From Sphingomonas faeni (GTDB lineage: Bacteria > Pseudomonadota > Alphaproteobacteria > Sphingomonadales > Sphingomonadaceae), in contig NZ_JANBVH010000026.1 in NCBI RefSeq assembly GCF_024273235.1, positions 1 through 64,000 on the forward strand: a DNA stretch of 64,000 bases, given 5' to 3'. The notes under the pieces were generated by a model, which had not been told where the DNA came from, ran no database searches, and saw only the letters and a program-made list of their open reading frames with translations. The position numbers and the translations under genes are program-made. Below are positions 1 through 8,835 of this stretch, in pieces (position 1 is the first letter of the stretch; every line of letters starts with the position of its first letter).

Positions 1-202
1 AAACCGAGTGAAGTATAGAAAGTATAGACGCTGGGAGAGTATTTGCAGGCGCCGTTCGATCGCTCGATGCGGGGAGTTTGCGGTCGGTTTGGAATTGCAG
101 GGTTTGGAAGGGCGGATCGCTCATCGATCGACCGTGGCAGATCGTCGTGATGTAGGACAGCCGGGCCAAGGACTGAGGTATGGTCGGACGTGGCGCCCGT
201 AA
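1..202. other. Gene-free left edge
   Basis: I see no convincing gene, RNA or regulatory motif here. The short open frames lack homologous-looking sequence and ribosome-binding sites. Together with the repeat that follows, it makes a gene-free stretch of about 350 bases downstream of mqo. Confidence 0.4.
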
Positions 203-327
203 ATCCTCCCCCGCCAGGGGGAGGTGGCTGGCGCTTGCCAGACGGAGGGGGAGGCACGCGCCAACCGTCGTTTCGTATCCTCCCCCTCCGTCACCTTCGG
301 CGACACCTCCCCCTGGCGGGGGAGGAT
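203..327. repeat. Paired-hairpin repeat, family B, copy 1
   Basis: Two near-identical arms lie in inverted orientation. Each arm holds an 8-bp stem CCTCCCCC/GGGGGAGG around a 4-nt GCCA loop, followed by a GTGGC-type flank. A second symmetric block (agacggaggg and its counterpart) lies inside. The element sits 24 bases past the mqo stop codon, so it could act as a 3' stem-loop. Copy 2 is at 15685-15809. Confidence 0.85.
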
Positions 328-350
328 CGTGCGGTGATGTTTGGTATGGA

Positions 351-2096
351 TTACAGCGCGAGGTCGGGGCTGCGGTTGGGCTTTACGCGCATCGCGGCCG
401 GACGCGGTCCAGTCGATACCTGTACCGTGGGCGAGGGGATCGCGAGTTGCAGCGTGTCCGCGGTCGAGGCCCAATGTTCGGCGAGGACGTCGGGGGTCTC
501 GTTGAGCATCACGCCGTAGGTCGGCACGATCTCCCGGATCTTGGCCTGCCACCCGGCGGTGGCGAGGTGGTTCGGGAACACTTTCTTCAGCAGGTTGAGC
601 ATGATCGACGGCGCGGTCGAGGCACCCGGCGAAGCGCCCAGCAGCGCGGCGATCGAGCCGTCCTTCGACGCGACGATCTCGGTGCCGAGCCGCAGTACGC
701 CGCCCTTTTCAGGATCGCGCTTGATGATCTGGACGCGCTGGCCCGCCTGCCACAGGCGCCAGTCGCCGTCCTTCGCGCCCGGGAAATACTCGCGCAGGGC
801 ATCCATCCGGTCGCTGTCGGACATGATGAGCTGGCCTGCGAGATATTCGACGAGGTCGAAATCGTCCCAGCCGACCGCGAGCATCGGCCGGAAATTGTCG
901 AGCGTGACCGACGCCGGAAGATCGAAATACGAGCCTTCCTTCAGGAACTTGGTCGAGAAGGTCGCGAACGGGCCGAACAGCAGCGCCTGCTTGCCGTCGA
1001 GGAAGCGCGTATCGAGATGCGGCACCGACATAGGCGGCGAGCCGACGGCTGCCTTGCCGTAGACCTTGGCGAGATGACGATGCGTGATCTCGGGCTTGTC
1101 CGCGACCAGGAACGAGCCGCCGACCGGGAAACCGGCATAATCGTCGGCCTCGGGGATGCCGGACTTTTGCAGGATAGGCAGCGCGCCGCCGCCTGCACCT
1201 GCGAACACGAAGCGCGCCTTGATGACCTGCTTCTCGTCGGTCTTCATGTCGCGCGCGGTGACGCGCCAGCGCGCCTTCTTGCCGCCGATCGTCTCGCGTT
1301 CGAGTGAGCGGACCTCATGCCCGGTGGTCAGCGTGAAATTGTCCTGCTTGGCGAGCGAGGCGATGTACTGGCGCGTGACTTCGCCCCAGTCGCAATCGGT
1401 GCCGAGCGGCGAGCGCGTCGCGGCGAGCTTCGTGCCGGGCGCGCGGCCCTCCATCATCACCGGCACCCATTGTGCGATCTGCTTCGGGTCGGTGGTGAAT
1501 TCCATGCCCGAGAAGAGCGGGCTCGCCTGGAGCGCGGCATGGCGCTTTTGCAGGAAGGCGACGTTGGCATCGCCCCAGACCAGATTCATGTGCGGCGTCG
1601 AATTGATGAACGAGCGTGGATTGCCGAGGATGCCGGAATCGACCTGGTGGCTCAGGAACTGGCGGGTGACCTGGAACTGCTCGTTGATCTCCACCGCCTT
1701 GGCGATCTCGACCTTGCCGTCGGCTTTGTTGACCGGCGTGTAGTTCAGCTCGCACAGCGCGGAGTGGCCGGTGCCGGCGTTGTTCCAGCCGTTGGAGCTT
1801 TCGTCCGCGACCTTGTCGAGGCGCTCGACCATCTCGATCGTCCAGGTCGGCTCGAGTTCGCGGAGCAGGACGGCGAGTGTGGCGCTCATGATGCCGCCGC
1901 CGATCAGCAGGACGTCGACGGTCCGCTCGGTCGTCGCCGCATCGGCGTGTGCGAGCGGGAGCGCCGCTGCACCGCCGGCGACGATCGCCGAGCCGAGCAG
2001 GTTGCGGCGGGTCACGCCTGTACGCGATTCTCCGGTACGCGGTTCTGGAGTGCGCGAAGTTGGGGAATTCACCTCGTCGTTAGCGTCAAACCGCAT
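351..2096 (-). CDS. mqo: Malate:quinone oxidoreductase with Tat-like signal
   Basis: FAD enzyme that oxidises L-malate to oxaloacetate and passes electrons to the quinone pool, bypassing NAD-dependent Mdh (also in this window, at 58623). The dinucleotide-binding stretch [12 protein letters not shown] sits near residues 60-71. The downstream [20 protein letters not shown] region is typical of Mqo. The start at 2096 gives 581 residues and has AAAAGG seven bases upstream; longer frames to 2186 lack a good ribosome-binding site. Residues 29-51 read TRRNLL followed by a hydrophobic stretch ending LPLAHA, like a twin-arginine export signal, which would put the enzyme in the periplasm. Mqo of E. coli is a cytoplasmic peripheral membrane protein. 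The family call is firm; the export is inferred. Confidence 0.93.
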   Translation of the reverse strand: MRFDANDEVNSPTSRTPEPRTGESRTGVTRRNLLGSAIVAGGAAALPLAHADAATTERTVDVLLIGGGIMSATLAVLLRELEPTWTIEMVERLDKVADESSNGWNNAGTGHSALCELNYTPVNKADGKVEIAKAVEINEQFQVTRQFLSHQVDSGILGNPRSFINSTPHMNLVWGDANVAFLQKRHAALQASPLFSGMEFTTDPKQIAQWVPVMMEGRAPGTKLAATRSPLGTDCDWGEVTRQYIASLAKQDNFTLTTGHEVRSLERETIGGKKARWRVTARDMKTDEKQVIKARFVFAGAGGGALPILQKSGIPEADDYAGFPVGGSFLVADKPEITHRHLAKVYGKAAVGSPPMSVPHLDTRFLDGKQALLFGPFATFSTKFLKEGSYFDLPASVTLDNFRPMLAVGWDDFDLVEYLAGQLIMSDSDRMDALREYFPGAKDGDWRLWQAGQRVQIIKRDPEKGGVLRLGTEIVASKDGSIAALLGASPGASTAPSIMLNLLKKVFPNHLATAGWQAKIREIVPTYGVMLNETPDVLAEHWASTADTLQLAIPSPTVQVSTGPRPAAMRVKPNRSPDLAL

Positions 2097-2414
2097 GGTC
2101 ATGCCTTTTCGTTTCGGCATGGCCCGCTGTCCCGACAAAGGCCGATGACGACGAGAATCCATGACCGGATTATCGGTTTCAGCCACGCGGAAATGACGGG
2201 ATCGATGCTCGAACTACCGACTGAGCGCGGCCGCTGCTCAAAGTCCTCGTCCCAAGATATCGGGTGTTTGTTGGGACAAGGCCACCGCTCGGGCAGGCGC
2301 TTAATCCACCCCGTACATGGCATCCGGACGCTGCGGATGCAAGGTCGCAGCCCGCAACCCCTTGAACGGGGCGCGTTCTGGTTGGCCGTCAGCTAGGGCA
2401 GTCAGCTTGGGCCT

Positions 2415-3308
2415 TCAGCTCGGGTCACGCAGCCGGTTGGCGAGGAACTCGATCAGTGCCTCGACCCGGGCCGGGCGGAGCGGGCTGGGCGGCGTGAGCA
2501 GGTGGAGCCCGATCTTCGCGGGCGCCCAATCGTCGAGGATGGTGACCAGCGCGCCCGAGGCGATGTGCCGGTCGACGATGAAGTCGGGCAGGCGCGCGAT
2601 CCCGAGGCCGGCGATCAACGCGGGTACGATCGCCTCGCCGCTGTTGGCGGTGAGCTGGCCCTGTAGTCGCACCGAGACGTCGGCGCCGCCGGGGCCGTGG
2701 AAGCGCCACGGGCCGACGACGTTCGAATAGCCGACCAATTGGTGCTCGCCGAGCTGAGCCGGGTGCGTCGGCGTGCCGTGCTTCGCGAGGTAGCTGGGTG
2801 CGGCGACGGTGTGCGCCTGGATGCTGCACAAGCGGCGGGCGCGGAGCGAACTGTCGGGCAGCTCGGCGATCCGCAGCGCGACGTCGAAGCCTTCCGCGAC
2901 GATGTCGACGCGCGCATCGGAAAGGTGGAAGTCGACCTCGATCCCCGGGTGCGCGACGAGGAACTCGGCGAGGATCGGCGCGACGTTGGTGATGCCGAAG
3001 CTCATCGGGGCGGCGAGGCGGACGCGCCCGGTATGCGCGCTGGCGGCGTCGTGCGCGGATTCTTCCGCGGCGCGGGCTTCGGCGAGGATGCGCGCGGCGT
3101 GCTCGGCGAGTGGCTTGCCGGCTTCGGTGAGCGCGAGCCGGCGCGAGGTGCGGTGGAAGAGCGACTGGCCGAGATGGGCTTCGAGGCGGGTGATCGCCTT
3201 CGACACGGTTGCCTTGCTGAGCCCGACCGCGTCGGCGGCGGCGCTGAACGAGCGGTGCTCGACGACGCTGGCGAAGATCGCCCAGGCTTCGAGATCGGGC
3301 AGGCGCAT
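2415..3308 (-). CDS. LysR-family transcriptional regulator
   Basis: The N-terminal winged helix-turn-helix (about residues 1-60, with SFSAAADAVGLSKATVSKAI) is followed by a substrate-binding domain of the periplasmic-binding-protein type. The length of 297 residues is normal for the family. The start at 3308 (MRLPDLEAW) is preceded by GGAG eight bases upstream; the longer frame reads into repeat DNA and was rejected. It is divergent from the pirin-wrbA pair, and the 17-bp inverted repeat at 3451-3467 between them is a plausible binding site. The likely role is control of that pair; the inducer is unknown. Confidence 0.9.
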   Translation of the reverse strand: MRLPDLEAWAIFASVVEHRSFSAAADAVGLSKATVSKAITRLEAHLGQSLFHRTSRRLALTEAGKPLAEHAARILAEARAAEESAHDAASAHTGRVRLAAPMSFGITNVAPILAEFLVAHPGIEVDFHLSDARVDIVAEGFDVALRIAELPDSSLRARRLCSIQAHTVAAPSYLAKHGTPTHPAQLGEHQLVGYSNVVGPWRFHGPGGADVSVRLQGQLTANSGEAIVPALIAGLGIARLPDFIVDRHIASGALVTILDDWAPAKIGLHLLTPPSPLRPARVEALIEFLANRLRDPS

Positions 3309-3325
3309 GGGGGACTCCGGATCTT

Positions 3326-3431
3326 CTCCCCTCCCTGGAAGGGAGGGGCTGGGGTGGGTCGCTATCGAGGGAATGTCGCGTTCGCCAAGCGGCCGACCCA
3401 CCCCCGACCCCTCCCTTCCAGGGAGGGGGGT
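3326..3431. repeat. Paired-hairpin repeat, family C, copy 1
   Basis: Inverted arms each carry an 8-bp stem CCCCTCCC/GGGAGGGG with a TGGAA-type loop, followed by a GGGGTGGGTCGG-like extension. The spacer between arms is about 35 bp. The element lies in the divergent lysR-pirin region, which is unusual: most copies lie after stop codons. Confidence 0.88.
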
Positions 3432-3450
3432 AAGATGGCGTACGTTACCA

Positions 3451-3467
3451 ACCGAAACGATCGGTTT
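3451..3467. promoter_or_regulatory. 17-bp inverted repeat, candidate LysR operator
   Basis: AACCGA-N5-TCGGTT is a perfect 6-bp inverted repeat with a 5-bp spacer, between the divergent lysR (start 3308) and pirin (start 3532) genes. It contains the T-N11-A type symmetry common to LysR sites. The position and symmetry are seen directly; the binding role is inferred. Confidence 0.45.
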
Positions 3468-3531
3468 CCAGCGTTTCTATTTACGGTGTGATCGTAGCGC
3501 TTATCTTGGCTCCAACCAGTGGAGACATCTC

Positions 3532-4266
3532 ATGACGACCACGACCCTTTCCAAAGTTGCCCTTTCCAAAGTTGACCGCCGCCCCTTCGAAAGCCTCGGC
3601 CATGCCGATCATGGCTGGCTGAAAGCCCGGCATCATTTCTCGTTCGCGAGTTATTACGATCCCGCCCGGATGGGCTGGGGCGCGATCCGCGTGTGGAACG
3701 ACGACCAGATCGCCGCGAACTCGGGCTTCCCGCCGCATCCGCATCAGGACATGGAGATCATCACCTATGTCCGCAGCGGCGCGATCACGCACCAGGATTC
3801 GCTCGGCAACAAGGGCCGCACCGAGGCGGGCGACGTCCAGGTGATGAGCGCCGGGACCGGGGTTCGGCATGCCGAGTATAACCTGGAGCCGGAGACGACG
3901 ACGATCTTCCAGATCTGGATCGAGCCTTCGCGCAAGGGTGGTGCGCCGAGTTGGGGTGCCAAGCCGTTTCCAAAGGGCGAGCGCTCCGGCCAGTTCGTGA
4001 CGCTGGCCAGCGGGTTTGAGGGCGACGTCGATGCATTGCCGATCCGTGCGAATGCGCGGGTGCTGGCGGCGACGCTTAAGGCCGGCGACAGCGTCGACTA
4101 TGCGATCGACGACGGCCGCCACGTGTATCTGGTGCCGGCGACCGGTGCGATCACGATCGGTGACGAAGCCTTCGGTGCGCGCGACGGAGCGGCGCTGCTG
4201 GGCGGCCAGACGGTGACGATTACGGCACAGGATGATGCCGAGATCGTTCTGGTGGACTCGGAGTAA
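3532..4266 (+). CDS. Pirin family protein
   Basis: Bicupin of the pirin/YhaK type, 244 residues. The N-terminal cupin shows FPPHPHQDMEIITYV and GTGVRHAEYN, which provide the metal-binding His residues. Some pirins act as quercetinases or redox sensors; which applies here cannot be told. The start at 3532 is preceded by GGAG seven bases upstream, just after the candidate operator. It is followed by wrbA on the same strand across a family D repeat. The divergent LysR plus pirin plus quinone reductase suggests a response to quinones or electrophiles. Confidence 0.9.
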   Translation: MTTTTLSKVALSKVDRRPFESLGHADHGWLKARHHFSFASYYDPARMGWGAIRVWNDDQIAANSGFPPHPHQDMEIITYVRSGAITHQDSLGNKGRTEAGDVQVMSAGTGVRHAEYNLEPETTTIFQIWIEPSRKGGAPSWGAKPFPKGERSGQFVTLASGFEGDVDALPIRANARVLAATLKAGDSVDYAIDDGRHVYLVPATGAITIGDEAFGARDGAALLGGQTVTITAQDDAEIVLVDSE

Positions 4267-4275
4267 ACTTCTTTC

Positions 4276-4473
4276 CCTTCCCGCTTGCGGGAGGGGGCAG
4301 GGGGTGGGCTCGCGCTCACCTCCGGCGTGACCATCGTTGAAGATACGCACTTCGATCCGGCTCGTTTGCCGCAGCCGGGTGCCCACCCCCCAGCCCCCTC
4401 CCGCTTGCGGGAGGGGGAGCCCAACAAGGAAACGCCCCCTCCCGCTTGCGGGAGGGGGAGCCAAGAAGGAAAC
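4276..4473. repeat. Paired-hairpin repeat, family D, copy 1, with a duplicated right arm
   Basis: Arms hold an 11-bp stem CCCCCTCCCGC with a TT loop. A left arm lies at about 4276-4297. Two right-arm units are in tandem at 4393-4433 and 4434-4473 (41 and 40 bp, nearly identical), both ending in AAGGAAAC. The second unit supplies the ribosome-binding AAGGA for wrbA. Other elements here have just two arms. Confidence 0.85.
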
Positions 4474-4478
4474 AACCC

Positions 4479-5081
4479 ATGACCAAGGTTCTCGTGCTCT
4501 ATTACTCGTCCTACGGCCATATCGAGCAGATGGCGGACGCCGTCGCCGAGGGCGCGCGCGCCGGTGGTGCGGAGGTCGATATCCGCCGCGTCGCCGAGAC
4601 CGCGCCGCAATCGGTCGTCGAGGCCGCGCATTTCAAGACCGACAGCGCGCATGCCGAGATCGAAGGCCCCGCCGCGCTCGAACAGTATGACGCGATCATC
4701 GTCGGTGCGCCGACCCGCTTCGGCCGGATGCCCGCGCAGATGGCGCAGTTCTGGGACACGACCGGCGGCCAGTGGTTCTCCGGCGCGCTGATCGGCAAGG
4801 TCGGCGGTGCGTTCACCTCGACCGCGAGCCAGCATGGCGGCCAGGAAACCACGTTGTTCTCGATCATCACCAACCTGCTGCATCACGGACTGACGATCGT
4901 CGGGCTCGACTATGGCTTCCAGGCGCAGATGGGCGTCGATGCGGTCAAGGGTGGCTCGCCTTACGGCGCGACGACGCTGTCGGACGGCGACGGCAGCCGC
5001 CAGCCGAGCAAGGACGAACTCGATGGCGCCCGCTATCAGGGCAAGCGGATCGCCGAGACGGCGGCCAAGCTGAAGGGCTGA
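4479..5081 (+). CDS. wrbA: NAD(P)H:quinone oxidoreductase, WrbA type
   Basis: Flavodoxin-fold FMN enzyme that reduces quinones by two electrons, avoiding semiquinones. The phosphate-binding loop [12 protein letters not shown] is near the N-terminus, and [16 protein letters not shown] followed by [10 protein letters not shown] is the characteristic WrbA stretch. The length of 200 residues matches the family. The start at 4479 has AAGGA upstream, inside the duplicated arm of the family D repeat. It is probably co-transcribed with pirin and controlled by the divergent LysR protein. Confidence 0.95.
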   Translation: MTKVLVLYYSSYGHIEQMADAVAEGARAGGAEVDIRRVAETAPQSVVEAAHFKTDSAHAEIEGPAALEQYDAIIVGAPTRFGRMPAQMAQFWDTTGGQWFSGALIGKVGGAFTSTASQHGGQETTLFSIITNLLHHGLTIVGLDYGFQAQMGVDAVKGGSPYGATTLSDGDGSRQPSKDELDGARYQGKRIAETAAKLKG

Positions 5082-5117
5082 ACGCCTAGCTTTGGAAGCC
5101 CAAGGCTGAACTGAGGC

Positions 5118-5141
5118 GACGCGGGCGGCAACGTCCGCGTC
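5118..5141. terminator. Possible bidirectional terminator hairpin
   Basis: GACGCGG and CCGCGTC form a 7-bp stem between the convergent wrbA and metallophosphoesterase genes. The downstream base run (gttctgcttt) is only weakly T-rich, so strength is uncertain. Confidence 0.35.
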
Positions 5142-5177
5142 GTTCTGCTTTCGCCTGATGTCCGCTTGGCCGAACGA

Positions 5178-6269
5178 CTATTGCGCCATGTGCAGCGTGA
5201 ACCGCGTCATTTCCGACTGAGGACCGAGGCGCAGCGCGAAGCCGGGCCACAAGCCCGTTCCATTGCTGACGTACAAGGTCATGTCGCCGACCGCATAGCG
5301 CCCCGAGACGAACCCGGCATTGGCGCGCGCCACCAGCCGGTCGAGACCGGCGATCATACCGCCATGCGTGTGCCCCGACAGTTGCAGCGCGACGCCGCGG
5401 TCGGCGGACCGCCCGGCGTTCTTCGGCTGATGATCCAGCAGCAGGATCGGCGCCCCCTCCGGCGCGCCAGCCAGTGCGGCGGCGAGGTCCGGTCCGGCCT
5501 GTCCCACCTGTGGCGCGGAGAGATCGGTGACGCCGGCCAGCGTCACCTTGGCGTTGCCGCGGGCCAGGACGGCGTGCGCATTCGGCAGCATCCGGAAGCC
5601 CAGACCCTCCAGATGCTGCATCCACGCCGGATACTCGAAGAAATATTCGTGGTTGCCGGGAATGGCATAGACCCCGTCGGGCGCGTGCAGATCGCGAAGG
5701 GGGGCGATGTCGTCGCGCCGCATCGCGACCGAGCCGTCGATGAAGTCGCCGGTGACGACCACCAGATCGACCCCGGAGGCGTTGGCCCGGTCGACCACGT
5801 GTCGGGTCCACCATGCGGGGAAAAGGCGGCTGATATGCAGGTCGGTGAGTTGCAGGACCCGGTATCCCTCGAACGCCGGCGGCAGGTTGCGGATCGCCAC
5901 CGCGACGTCCTTGACCGGCGGCACGCGCAACGCGGCGCCGACGCCGATCGCGGCGAGTATCGCGGCCACCCCGCCGATCGCATAGCGCACGCCGTCCGGC
6001 ACGCCCCCGCTTCCGTCACCACTGGCGCCGCGGAGGACCAGCCGCGTCGCCACCGTCCCGACATCGAGCAGGATTTGCAGGACGGCGAGCAGCAGGATCG
6101 CGCCGAACGCCCAGTTGAAGAGGATGACGACGGCGCGCGGCATTTCCGGCGCGAACACCGATCCCGAGGACAGCCGGCTCCAGAAATGAAATTGCGACGC
6201 CACCACCAGCAGCACGCCCACGCTGGCCTTCACCCAGAACGGCAACGCCAGCGGCCACAGCCAGCGCAC
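5178..6269 (-). CDS. Membrane-anchored metallophosphoesterase
   Basis: Calcineurin-type phosphoesterase of the YaeI/YkuE group. About 110 residues of membrane segments precede the catalytic domain. Metal-binding motifs run in order: LTDLHIS, VVVTGDFIDG, IPGNHEYF and LSGHTHGG. The substrate is unknown; relatives act on lipid-linked phosphates such as UDP-diacylglucosamine. The GTG at 6269 has no ribosome-binding site. The open frame continues upstream with convincing hydrophobic sequence (IFHLIFATPCLFVLV) to an ATC codon at 6311-6309, which has GGAG seven bases upstream, so the true start may be the ATC. It is convergent with wrbA. Confidence 0.88.
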   Translation of the reverse strand: MRWLWPLALPFWVKASVGVLLVVASQFHFWSRLSSGSVFAPEMPRAVVILFNWAFGAILLLAVLQILLDVGTVATRLVLRGASGDGSGGVPDGVRYAIGGVAAILAAIGVGAALRVPPVKDVAVAIRNLPPAFEGYRVLQLTDLHISRLFPAWWTRHVVDRANASGVDLVVVTGDFIDGSVAMRRDDIAPLRDLHAPDGVYAIPGNHEYFFEYPAWMQHLEGLGFRMLPNAHAVLARGNAKVTLAGVTDLSAPQVGQAGPDLAAALAGAPEGAPILLLDHQPKNAGRSADRGVALQLSGHTHGGMIAGLDRLVARANAGFVSGRYAVGDMTLYVSNGTGLWPGFALRLGPQSEMTRFTLHMAQ

Positions 6270-6329
6270 CAGGACGAACAGGCAGGGGGTCGCGAAGATA
6301 AGGTGAAAGATCGTCGGTCTCCGTCAATC

Positions 6330-6669
6330 GTGCGACCGGGCCATAGCCGGTTCCGCGCTGGATATACCGGCTAAACGATGGCGGCATTGTGTCGCGCCGG
6401 CAGGCCGCGCGATCCTGGGACGCGTCACGACCAGATCGGCATTGGGCCCAACAGCATGGGGTATGCGCGCGGGCCCGATCGGACAGGACCAGCCGAAAGC
6501 GGCGTTGCGATCACTGGGGCTGGGCGCCCTTACCGAGCGGCGCGCCCGTTCTATTATGCCGGTTCTGCCGGTGGCTTGCCGTTCCTCGATATGCACCGGG
6601 AGGAACTCTAACCGCCCAAATCCGTTGTGGCGGGGCAGTCGTACCGGCTGACATGTACGGGAGTGAGTT
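6330..6669. other. Intergenic region, no gene recognised
   Basis: Several short frames are open here but none shows homologous-looking sequence or a good start. It must hold the promoter of the small secreted protein at 6670 and, on the other strand, that of the metallophosphoesterase. I could not pick convincing -35/-10 elements. Confidence 0.35.
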
Positions 6670-6927
6670 ATGATTAAGACATGGATCCTCGGCGCATCGG
6701 CGCTTGCGATGACCGCCTTGCCAGTCGCGGCAAATGCCGCACCGGCAGCAGGAGCCTCGGCTCAGTCGCTCTCGCTGTCCCCGTCGGTGCGCGCGGGCAC
6801 GCCAACGAAGAAGTCGAGCAAGCTTGCTGGTGCCAGCATCGCGCCGATCGTGATCGGCGCTGGCATCCTGGCGGGTGTCACCTACCTCATCATCGACCAT
6901 GAGGACGATGATTCGGACAGCAACTGA
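6670..6927 (+). CDS. Small secreted protein of unknown function
   Basis: An 85-residue protein with an N-terminal signal peptide (MIKTWILGASALAMTALP, likely cleaved after the ANA near residue 23). A low-complexity Ala/Ser segment and a basic patch KKSSK follow. A hydrophobic helix (about residues 56-75, PIVIGAGILAGVTYLII) then leads to an acidic tail HEDDDSDSN. A GGGAGTGAG ribosome-binding site precedes the ATG, and a strong terminator follows the stop, so it is a single-gene unit. The layout suggests a small membrane-associated protein. I do not recognise the family. Confidence 0.75.
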   Translation: MIKTWILGASALAMTALPVAANAAPAAGASAQSLSLSPSVRAGTPTKKSSKLAGASIAPIVIGAGILAGVTYLIIDHEDDDSDSN

Positions 6928-6934
6928 ATGACGT

Positions 6935-6970
6935 ACCGGGGTGTCGCGCGTGCGCCACCCCGGTAATTTT
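6935..6970 (+). terminator. Rho-independent terminator
   Basis: A 9-bp stem ACCGGGGTG/CACCCCGGT with a 12-nt loop is followed by AATTTT, eight bases after the stop codon of the small secreted protein. Confidence 0.75.
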
Positions 6971-7127
6971 CCGAGCCGACGCTGTGGATGGTCGGTCAAG
7001 CTAGCTGATCGCAGCGCTTGTCTAATCGCCACCGCGAGCCGCGCCGTCGATGCGACATTGCTCAACGACTGCCACTTCAAGCCAGTCTCCGCCGAGATCA
7101 TCGGCTTAAATCATATTCTGGAAACTT

Positions 7128-7204
<77 letters not shown>

Positions 7205-7255
7205 CGGATGGCTCGCCTAGCAAAGCGAAACGGGGTGCGCCAGACGTTTTCGTGT

Positions 7256-7957
7256 TCACGGTTCCCCGGGTGTCGGATCGGCGAGCGCTGGCGGTGATAC
7301 CGGCGCTGCCGATTTGCTCTTCGGCGGCGGGGTCTTCGGCTTGTAGGCGCAGAGATCGCTGACGATGCAGCGCCAGCATTCGGGCGTGCGCGCCTTGCAG
7401 ACGTAACGCCCGTGCAGGATCAGCCAGTGATGCGCGTGCAGGCGGAACGGCTGGGGGGTGGCCTTGTCGAGTTTCAGTTCGACCGCGAGCGGGGTCTTGC
7501 CGCGGGCGAGGCCGGTGCGGTTGCCGACGCGGAAGATGTGCGTGTCGACCGCGAACGTCTCCGCGCCGAACGCGACGTTGAGCACCACGTTCGCGGTCTT
7601 GCGGCCGACGCCGGGCAGTCGCTCCAGTGCGGCGCGATCATTGGGTACTTCGCCGCCGTAGTCGTCGATCAGCATCTGCGAGAGCGCGATGACGTTCTTC
7701 GCCTTGGTGTTGAACAGCCCGATCGTCTTGATGTGGCGCTTCAGTTCGTCGAGCCCGAGCGCGACCATCTTCTCGGGCGTGTCGACCTCGCGGAACAGGG
7801 CGCGCGTCGCCTTGTTGACGCCGATGTCGGTGGCTTGCGCGGACAGCGCGACCGCCACGACGAGCGTGTAGGGATTGACGAATTCCAGCTCGGTCTCGGG
7901 GTGCGGGTCGGCTTCGGCGAGACGCGCGTAGAACTCGATGACGTCGGCCTTTTTCAC
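7256..7957 (-). CDS. nth: Endonuclease III
   Basis: Base-excision repair DNA glycosylase/AP lyase for oxidised pyrimidines, 233 residues. The helix-hairpin-helix LPGVGRKTANVV carries the catalytic Lys at position 120, and VDTHIFRV carries Asp138; both positions match the E. coli numbering. The C-terminal [4Fe-4S] motif is C-X6-C-X2-C-X5-C (from CKARTPECWRC). A Pro/Lys-rich tail of about 25 residues follows the cluster. It lies four bases after dapB on the same strand, so the two are probably co-transcribed. Confidence 0.96.
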   Translation of the reverse strand: MKKADVIEFYARLAEADPHPETELEFVNPYTLVVAVALSAQATDIGVNKATRALFREVDTPEKMVALGLDELKRHIKTIGLFNTKAKNVIALSQMLIDDYGGEVPNDRAALERLPGVGRKTANVVLNVAFGAETFAVDTHIFRVGNRTGLARGKTPLAVELKLDKATPQPFRLHAHHWLILHGRYVCKARTPECWRCIVSDLCAYKPKTPPPKSKSAAPVSPPALADPTPGEP

Positions 7958-7961
7958 CGCG

Positions 7962-8732
7962 TCACAGTCCGAGCACGTCGCCCATCCGGTAGCGCCCGGC
8001 AGGCTGCCCCGCGAGCCAGATCGCCGCCCGCACCGCGCCGCGCGCGAAGATCGAGCGATCGTCGCCGCGGTGGTTGAGCTCGATCCGCTCGCCTTCGCCT
8101 GCGAAGATCACGCTGTGGTCGCCGATCACCGAGCCGCCGCGCAACGAGGCAAAACCGATCGTGCCTTCGGTGCGCGCGCCGACCAGGCCGGCGCGGCTGT
8201 CGACGCGGAGTTCGGCGAGCGACGATCCGCGACCCTTGGCGGCGGCGTCGCCGAGCAGGAGCGCGGTGCCCGACGGCGCGTCGACCTTGTGCTTGTGGTG
8301 CATCTCGACGATCTCGACGTCCCAGTCGGCGCCGAGCCTCGCGGCGGCCTCGCGGACGAGGATGCCGAGCAGGGTCACGCCGAGCGAGGTGTTGCCGGTC
8401 TGGAGGATCGCGATGTCGGCCGCTGCGGCGTCGATCATCGACTGGTGCTGCGGCGACAGGCCGGTCGTACCGATCACGATAGCGGTACCAGCGGCGCGCG
8501 CGGCGGCGAGATGGGCCTCGACGGCGGAGGGCGTCGAGAAATCGACCAGCACGTTGGCGGTCCGTGCGAGCGGGGCGGGGTCTTCGCCGGCATCGACGCC
8601 GCCGGCGAGCGACGCGCCCGCCGCCTCGATCGCATCGACGATCGCGCGGCCCATGCGTCCGGCGCTGCCGTAGATGCCGATCGCGGGCGAACTGGTGGCG
8701 GTCGGGGCGGGGTGGGGCGCGAGCGTCTGCAT
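7962..8732 (-). CDS. dapB: 4-hydroxy-tetrahydrodipicolinate reductase
   Basis: Lysine/diaminopimelate pathway enzyme that reduces HTPA with NAD(P)H. The N-terminal Rossmann motif is GIYGSAGRMGRA. GTTGLSPQHQ follows, then EIVEMHHKHKVDAPSGTAL, the substrate-binding and catalytic signature of DapB. The start at 8732 gives 256 residues with about 17 residues before the Rossmann strand; the real start could be slightly further in. It overlaps nothing upstream and runs directly into nth. Confidence 0.95.
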   Translation of the reverse strand: MQTLAPHPAPTATSSPAIGIYGSAGRMGRAIVDAIEAAGASLAGGVDAGEDPAPLARTANVLVDFSTPSAVEAHLAAARAAGTAIVIGTTGLSPQHQSMIDAAAADIAILQTGNTSLGVTLLGILVREAAARLGADWDVEIVEMHHKHKVDAPSGTALLLGDAAAKGRGSSLAELRVDSRAGLVGARTEGTIGFASLRGGSVIGDHSVIFAGEGERIELNHRGDDRSIFARGAVRAAIWLAGQPAGRYRMGDVLGL

Positions 8733-8835
8733 GCGTCGCGCTTTGCACCAAGCGGCGGTGCGGGGACAGGGGGGAGCGGTAGCCTGAGGCAATTTCTCCG
8801 CGAAAGACGGCGCTGCCGTTCGCGGTGTACGGACC

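Noticed and set aside
203..327. Insertion sequence with terminal inverted repeats
   Set aside because: There is no transposase and only about 60 bp between arms. Direct target duplications are not evident. It fits a paired-hairpin repeat better.
180..1307. Long plus-strand open frame of 375 codons opposite mqo
   Set aside because: It is the antisense shadow of mqo: composition is Arg/Asp-rich without domain-like patterns, and it starts inside a palindromic repeat. GC-rich genes produce such frames routinely.
6935..6970. Member of the paired-hairpin repeat families
   Set aside because: It is a single hairpin followed by AATTTT, without a second arm, so an ordinary terminator explains it.
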